The notes under the pieces are model-generated. The model made no database searches and had not been told where the DNA came from. It worked only from the letters and a program-made list of their open reading frames with translations. From Planctomycetota bacterium (GTDB lineage Bacteria > Planctomycetota > Planctomycetia > Pirellulales > UBA7805), in the NCBI GenBank assembly GCA_014237955.1, contig JABABY010000015.1:1-17862 (forward strand): DNA of 17,862 nucleotides, in the 5' to 3' direction. Numbering within the stretch: the first letter of the stretch is position 1; each line of letters starts with the position of its first letter. This document shows positions 14,203 to 17,862 of this stretch, one piece after another. The translations under genes and the position numbers were made by a program.

Positions 14203-14577
14203 TTACTCTCCCTCAATGACTTCCTTGACCAGCTGAACAAAATGAGGTGATTTGCCCTTTTCCATCAAATCCGACGCCTTCTTATCGGCCTGACGTCGTT
14301 GGCTGTATTCATAGAGAGCCACACGTTTGAGGGATTGATTAAATACTCCCCAAAAGGCCTTCAGCCGGATTTCTGTAACAGCCTTTTTTCGTGTCCTTTT
14401 TGTCTTAGCCTTAGCTTTTGTCTTGGCCTTAGCCTTTACTTTTGTTTTAGCCTTGGCTTTTGTCCCGGAGGTCGCTTTTGCCCCTGAGGTCTTTGCGGCA
14501 GCTTTTTTCTTTTTTGCCTTGGTCGCCGCGTCAGCTTCCGCGCGTTTTGTTTTGATACTAACCTTTTTACGAGCCAT
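14203..14577 (-). CDS. Histone H1-like Lys/Ala-rich DNA-binding protein
   Basis: The 124-residue protein has two parts. Residues 1-66 are Lys/Ala/Thr-rich and contain the tandem units TKAKAK (39-44), TKVKAKAK (45-52) and TKAKAK (53-58), the pattern of histone H1 C-terminal tails and bacterial H1-like nucleoid proteins. Residues 67-124 are a compact-looking acidic/basic segment with AFWGVFNQSLKRVALYEY and a GKSPHFVQLVKEVI end, which I recall as a recurrent planctomycete domain of unknown function. It probably binds DNA or RNA non-specifically through the tail, with the C-terminal part giving a specific role. The start ATG at 14577 has AGG upstream. It sits between the [2Fe-2S] protein and Hsp70 on the same strand, more than 100 bases from each. 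Confidence 0.75.
   Translation of the reverse strand: MARKKVSIKTKRAEADAATKAKKKKAAAKTSGAKATSGTKAKAKTKVKAKAKTKAKAKTKRTRKKAVTEIRLKAFWGVFNQSLKRVALYEYSQRRQADKKASDLMEKGKSPHFVQLVKEVIEGE
14405..14464 (-). repeat. Imperfect tandem repeat encoding the TKAKAK units
   Basis: Three units of 18, 24 and 18 bases (14405-14422, 14423-14446, 14447-14464) share the plus-strand pattern TTrGCCTTrGC...TTTTGT. The units are multiples of three, so copy-number change keeps the frame of the histone-like gene and lengthens or shortens its basic tail. Confidence 0.7.
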
Positions 14578-14684
14578 GATGTATGCCTGCTTCTAACTGC
14601 TTCCTAACGGCAAAATGAACCGAAGACACTGCCACCACCGAGTCCGCCATATTAATCAATCGCCAAACAATCTACTAGATACCC

Positions 14685-14990
14685 CTAATTAACGGTCGTG
14701 GCACCCGGCGGAGGCGTGCCGTGCCCGTCTTGAACGTATTTGCGCCGAGCCTCAGCATATTGCTCGGTTGTGGGTTCATCAAGCTCTCTCTCTGTTTCTG
14801 ACGATGGCTTACTACTATCGGTCCGTTCAAATAGCTGGCACAGGTAGCTCCGGCACCAACCACAACCGGTTCCTGCCCCGGAACAATCGGTCAGTTCACT
14901 TGCGACACGCGGCTTGTTAACGCGAATAAAATTAAGAACCTTTCGCTTACTCACATGAAAACAGAGACACAATTCATCATCCAGTTTCAT
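14685..14990 (-). CDS. BFD-like [2Fe-2S] protein
   Basis: A 101-residue protein whose first half is a BFD-like [2Fe-2S] domain. CxC is at C8 and C10 (LCLCFHVS) and CxxC at C43 and C46 (GCGWC), as in bacterioferritin-associated ferredoxin; extra cysteines are at C36 and C51. BFD domains accept or donate electrons, in iron release from bacterioferritin or as modules in NirB, NifU and copper chaperones. The second half (about 55-101) is hydrophilic, charged and probably disordered, without a known pattern. The start ATG at 14990 has a clear GGAGG eight bases upstream. No bacterioferritin gene is near, so the partner is unknown. It lies 43 bases behind the M20 peptidase gene and may be co-transcribed with it. 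Confidence 0.8.
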   Translation of the reverse strand: MKLDDELCLCFHVSKRKVLNFIRVNKPRVASELTDCSGAGTGCGWCRSYLCQLFERTDSSKPSSETERELDEPTTEQYAEARRKYVQDGHGTPPPGATTVN

Positions 14991-15033
14991 GCCGTCGCCT
15001 CCAGTTGCCTGCCCATGGACTCCCGTCCGGAAG

Positions 15034-16257
15034 TTATTGCTCTTGTGACGTTGCTATCCTAATCGCAATTCTACATGCCTGATGAAACCAGGAAAGGTCC
15101 AGCTGTTCTGAACACGTATGCTGAAACAATTGGCCACAACCGAGTGTTACCGTTGGTATCCCCCGGGCAGTCAGCCAATTTGCGTCCAAACCGCCAGCAC
15201 TCACAAAACGCATCGGTGTGCCACCAATAGAACGAACGGCCAATTCGGCAATCTGCAAACAGGGCTGTCGCGACGATAATTTAAATGATTCGTAATCAAG
15301 ATGGCCATGAAACTCAACCTTTCCGCAATTGCCAGTCGCATTAGTGACCGACCTCGCGGCTTTTTTAAAGGCGTTTTCGATTTCGCGTACGATTCGCTTT
15401 CTGAAAGATTTACTTTGGCTGCGCGCTTCCACTTGAATCTGTACCCGATCAGCAACAACGTTTGTTGCAGTGCCACCTTGAATCACTCCAACATTACTCG
15501 TTCCGCGATTCGATCCTTTCGCGATTGCCCCATGCCACCCGCGTTGCTGTAAATCCGTAATGGCCAGACTCGCGATTGTTATTGCGCTAACTCCCGCTTC
15601 CGGTGCTCCGCCAGCGTGGCTCGCCAAGCCCTCAACAAGAATTGTCATCCGATATCCGCCAGTAGCCCCAATGGTTAATTTCGTCGGCGAGCCGCCATCA
15701 AAATTGAAGGCTAATTTCGGTTTGTCGAGCATCCCCAGGCTAGCGTGTCGAATGCCCTGTAGCCCTACCTCCTCCTGAACGGACCAGAGGAAGGTGAGTG
15801 GGGGGTGGGGCACCTTTCGCCGCAATAATTCGAGGGCGGTACTTAAAACAACTGCCACACCAGCCCGATCATCGGCGCCGAGTCCGGTGGCGGAATCCTT
15901 TGACCGGATACGGCCCTGCTCCAAAACGGGCTTGGCACCAACACAAATTGGTACCGTATCCATATGGGCCAGCAGCATCCGTCTTTCACGCCGCTTCGTT
16001 CCACGAAGTCGAAAAGCCAAGTTGCCAACCTGTCCAGCCCGGCGTGTGCGTCGATGTGCCTGATCGGTTTTGATTGCTTTCGGGTCTGCGCCAGCGTTTA
16101 CTAACTGTTCACGAATAAAATTGGCCACCACCTTTTCCTGTCCACTAACACCCGGCAAAGCCAACAACTTGAAAACCAACTGCGTAGCCCGATCCAGGTC
16201 CGGCTCTATCGAGCAGGATGTAGAGGTGGGTTGGGAAGAACATGTCTGAGAATTCAT
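15034..16257 (-). CDS. M20-family metallopeptidase, PepT-like
   Basis: A cytosolic di-zinc peptidase of 407 residues. The metal and catalytic residues of the M20 family are visible: H98 and D100 (LLAHMDTVP), bridging D129 (GLGADD), the Glu pair E162-E163 (QEEVG), D187 (NFDGG) and H380 (LFQHTCSEQ). Between about 198 and 315 lies the inserted dimerisation domain, with the GLASHAGGAPEAG stretch typical of PepT-like enzymes. Substrates are likely small peptides such as tripeptides, but the PepT-like subgroup is not well defined. The first 20 residues are Ser/Thr/Cys-rich and not part of the fold. The ATG at 16257 has no Shine-Dalgarno sequence and lies seven bases after a promoter -10, so the message may be leaderless. 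Confidence 0.9.
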   Translation of the reverse strand: MNSQTCSSQPTSTSCSIEPDLDRATQLVFKLLALPGVSGQEKVVANFIREQLVNAGADPKAIKTDQAHRRTRRAGQVGNLAFRLRGTKRRERRMLLAHMDTVPICVGAKPVLEQGRIRSKDSATGLGADDRAGVAVVLSTALELLRRKVPHPPLTFLWSVQEEVGLQGIRHASLGMLDKPKLAFNFDGGSPTKLTIGATGGYRMTILVEGLASHAGGAPEAGVSAITIASLAITDLQQRGWHGAIAKGSNRGTSNVGVIQGGTATNVVADRVQIQVEARSQSKSFRKRIVREIENAFKKAARSVTNATGNCGKVEFHGHLDYESFKLSSRQPCLQIAELAVRSIGGTPMRFVSAGGLDANWLTARGIPTVTLGCGQLFQHTCSEQLDLSWFHQACRIAIRIATSQEQ

Positions 16258-16264
16258 TTTCTGT

Positions 16265-16294
16265 TTTATATCGGAGCCTAGTTTACAGTTCCAA
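16265..16294 (-). promoter_or_regulatory. Putative promoter of the M20 peptidase gene
   Basis: On the minus strand TTGGAA (16294-16289; four of six) and TATAAA (16270-16265; five of six) have an 18-base spacer. Only seven bases separate the -10 from the ATG at 16257, so transcription would begin at or one base before the start codon. Confidence 0.4.
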
Positions 16295-16392
16295 GGCCAG
16301 CACCGTATCCTAAAGATCCCACAGAAATGAGATAGGGGGATCGCATTTTCTAAGTTGTACTTTATGTATCACAATGAGAAGGCAAACCGCGC

Positions 16393-16833
16393 ATGCGAAT
16401 TTTTTTAGCTGGCATCATGCAAGGATCCCACCAAAGTGCTGTCTTGCACGACCAGCAATATCGACCGCGACTGAAAAACAGTCTGGAGCATCATCTGCCC
16501 GGATGCGAAATCTATGATCCATTGGCAGATCATGCGGATTCGCTGGAATACGGAGAACAGCGGGGACGCGATGTTTTTCTGCAACACAATCGGATGTGCG
16601 GAGAAGTCGACGTTGTACTCGCCTGTGTACCCGAAGCGTCTATGGGGACGGCAATCGAAATGTGGGAAGCATATCGAAATGGTAAAGTAATTATTACAAT
16701 CAGCCCCTTGGCCCAGAATTGGGCAGTCAAATTTCTCAGCCATATCCTGTATAAGGACGAGGCGGCCTTTGAGGCTGCATTGGAAAATGGATCTCTCCTT
16801 GAACAGTTGTCCGCACTTAATGTCCCATGCTGA
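16393..16833 (+). CDS. Nucleoside 2-deoxyribosyltransferase-like protein
   Basis: A 146-residue Rossmann-like protein of the nucleoside 2-deoxyribosyltransferase family, which swaps bases between deoxynucleosides or cleaves the glycosidic bond. The family elements in order are IFLAGIMQGS at 3-12, EIYDPLADH at 39-47, DVVLACVPEASMGTAIEMWEAY at about 73-94 with the probable nucleophile E89, and GKVIITISPL with NW at about 97-109. The ATG at 16393 has GAGAAGG about ten bases upstream. It is divergent from the M20 gene, with 135 bases between them. Many members of this family are not proven transferases, so the substrate is open. Confidence 0.8.
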   Translation: MRIFLAGIMQGSHQSAVLHDQQYRPRLKNSLEHHLPGCEIYDPLADHADSLEYGEQRGRDVFLQHNRMCGEVDVVLACVPEASMGTAIEMWEAYRNGKVIITISPLAQNWAVKFLSHILYKDEAAFEAALENGSLLEQLSALNVPC

Positions 16834-16859
16834 GATCCTAGTCCGTCTACAATAGCTGC

Positions 16860-16877
16860 TCGGCTGAACGCCGATTT
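16860..16877 (+). terminator. Short hairpin after the deoxyribosyltransferase-like gene
   Basis: TCGGC and GCCGA form a perfect 5-base-pair GC-rich stem around a TGAAC loop (16860-16874), followed by TTT. It lies 27 bases after the stop codon and just before a new promoter, which fits a weak intrinsic terminator. Confidence 0.3.
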
Positions 16878-16904
16878 CAACATGTCTCTTCTTAGGTATA
16901 CAAT
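16876..16904 (+). promoter_or_regulatory. Putative promoter of the GroES-like gene
   Basis: TTCAAC (16876-16881; three of six) and TACAAT (16899-16904; five of six) have 17-base spacing and lie 55 bases before the start codon at 16959. The -10 is good and the -35 is poor. Confidence 0.3.
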
Positions 16905-16958
16905 GATAAAGAGTAAGCACAAAAGTCGAACATCCTGGTTGGCTTTGGAGAGACGTCG

Positions 16959-17285
16959 ATGACAGAAACAGATATGACTCTTGAAACGATTGAGCCCGTC
17001 GGACTGCGCGTCTTGATCCGAAAGGATGCTGAGAAACGCACAACACGCGGTGGCATCCATCTTCCTGATGACGCCAAAACACCGGTGCTGACCGGTCGCG
17101 TGGTCGCAATCAGTGCGCAGATAGAAAGTGATCCAGACTATCCGCTACAGCAATACGACAAGGTGTTGATTGATCCCCGCAATGGCATTCCGGTTGACTT
17201 TGAACAGGATAATCGCCTGTTTATTGTTCCAGTCGAAGATGTGGTTGCCGTCTTTCGTAAAGAAGAGAAAAACAATACCTCCTAA
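16959..17285 (+). CDS. GroES-like (chaperonin-10 fold) protein
   Basis: A 108-residue protein with the chaperonin-10 fold: a first strand GLRVLIRKDA, a mobile-loop-like segment EKRTTRGGIHLPDDAK at about 25-40 with the conserved GGIxLP, then TGRVVAI, YDKVLIDPRNG and a final VVAVFRK. The ring-roof region is altered, with AQIESDPDYPLQQ instead of the usual GPG-containing loop. GroES caps GroEL in protein folding. No groEL lies beside this gene, so it is either a divergent second co-chaperonin or a GroES-fold protein with another role. The N-terminus has about 14 extra residues. The ATG at 16959 has GGAGAG six bases upstream. Confidence 0.85.
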   Translation: MTETDMTLETIEPVGLRVLIRKDAEKRTTRGGIHLPDDAKTPVLTGRVVAISAQIESDPDYPLQQYDKVLIDPRNGIPVDFEQDNRLFIVPVEDVVAVFRKEEKNNTS

Positions 17286-17426
17286 AGTGGCATTGTTTTA
17301 GTGGACCGCCTCTTTTGAAGGTGTTTGCAGAACGCACCACGTGAATCTGAGAATCTGGACAGTCTGAAAAGTTGGCCAGCGCGGTCTTTGCCACTTGCTC
17401 TCTAGATTCGTTGGCAGCAGGTACGA

Positions 17427-17862
17427 TTAATTGACGGATGGATCGTCGGGAATGTGTTTGATTTTTTCAGCACCACCTAATACGTTTTGAGTAATATCTC
17501 GACCAATCGTATGCCAAAGATCTTTGGTTCCCTCGAAGAGATAGGCTTTGGTAGCTGCGGTTGTAATCCAGCCGCCCTCTTCCAGTTCATTTTCCAGTTG
17601 CCCTTCTCCCCATCCCGCATATCCGCTGAAAAGACGAATCGTCCTTCCAGGCAATCTGACAAGTTGGTCAAGAGTGTCTCGCTGTACCGCGAGAAAATGC
17701 CCGGAGAAATTTCGGCCTCGGCTAATGACATTTCACCGTGGAGCGCCAAGATCGGCCCTAAAACCGGGCCACCTACGTTGATGGCCTCCTCGCCGGCGCA
17801 AAGCAACTCAATGTGTTCATCCCAAATTTCTCCAACGGTTCGGTCGCTGGGGCGATTCAACA
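17427..17862 (-). pseudogene. AlgH/YqgE (UPF0301) family gene, frameshifted and cut by the window edge
   Basis: Two adjoining frames together give one AlgH/YqgE protein. The first frame runs from the window edge, starting LNRPSDRTVGEIW, through VGGPVLGPILALHG to SPGIF. The second frame continues LAVQRDTLDQLVRLPGRT, then LFSGYAGWGEGQLENEL, and ends at the TAA at 17429-17427. The switch is at a run of four A on the plus strand (17694-17697); one more A would restore GIF-LAV without loss. This is either a real single-base deletion or a sequencing error in a homopolymer. Apart from it, all motifs look conserved. The gene continues beyond 17862, so its start is not seen. The family function is uncertain; AlgH was named in Pseudomonas alginate regulation. 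It is convergent with the GroES-like gene. Confidence 0.85.

Noticed and set aside
16405..17109. A 234-codon minus-strand open frame
   Set aside because: It is antisense to the deoxyribosyltransferase-like and GroES-like genes, both of which have strong family motifs and ribosome binding sites. Its product shows no pattern.
17690..17700. Programmed ribosomal frameshift in the AlgH/YqgE gene
   Set aside because: The run is only four bases, there is no obvious stimulatory structure, and the family is not known to use frameshifting. A deletion or sequencing error is the simpler explanation.

Overview
The window looks like a chromosomal segment of a planctomycete, probably of the Pirellulales group. 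This is inferred from protein character, not from a search. The pointers are: a J-like domain starting with a YREWLGI-type sequence and fused to a GspE/MshE N-terminal domain; a lid-less extra Hsp70; a Lys/Ala-rich histone H1-like protein; a GroES-like protein with no groEL beside it; and a full Gram-negative set of lipid A and outer-membrane biogenesis genes. Base composition is moderate. I saw no tRNA, rRNA, CRISPR array, insertion sequence or integrase.

Layout. 48-956 (+) is lipA. 1133-1816 (-) is a CBM9-like protein. 1820-2723 is a gene-poor stretch with a good promoter-like sequence and several small hairpins. 2796-3452 (+) is a FixJ-type regulator with a degenerate receiver. 3676-3957 (+) is an acylphosphatase. 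4049-5551 (+) is an ABC-2 permease without an ATPase partner. 5710-6381 (+) is a Skp/OmpH-like lipoprotein. A long minus-strand block follows. Read in its own direction from 16257 down to 6489 it holds an M20 peptidase, a BFD-like [2Fe-2S] protein, a histone-like protein, an Hsp70, the J-like/MshEN fusion, mscS, ompH/skp, lpxC, lpxA and a Gfo/Idh/MocA oxidoreductase. 16393-17285 (+) holds a nucleoside deoxyribosyltransferase-like protein and a GroES-like protein. At the right edge lies an AlgH/YqgE gene (-), broken by a frameshift and cut by the window end.

How the genes work together. ompH-lpxC-lpxA-Gfo/Idh forms an envelope operon: a periplasmic chaperone for outer-membrane proteins, the first two steps of lipid A synthesis, and a sugar oxidoreductase that by position could be a GnnA-like enzyme modifying UDP-GlcNAc. 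Its leader carries a promoter whose spacer is largely a perfect palindrome, and an inverted repeat that places the Shine-Dalgarno sequence in its loop. The Hsp70 and the J-like protein form a second unit. The Hsp70 has Asp where DnaK has the J-domain-binding Arg167, a polar linker and no lid. Its neighbour has a J-like fold without HPD. Together they suggest a chaperone pair that has left the classical DnaK/DnaJ cycle. This is the best candidate in the window for an uncharacterised system.
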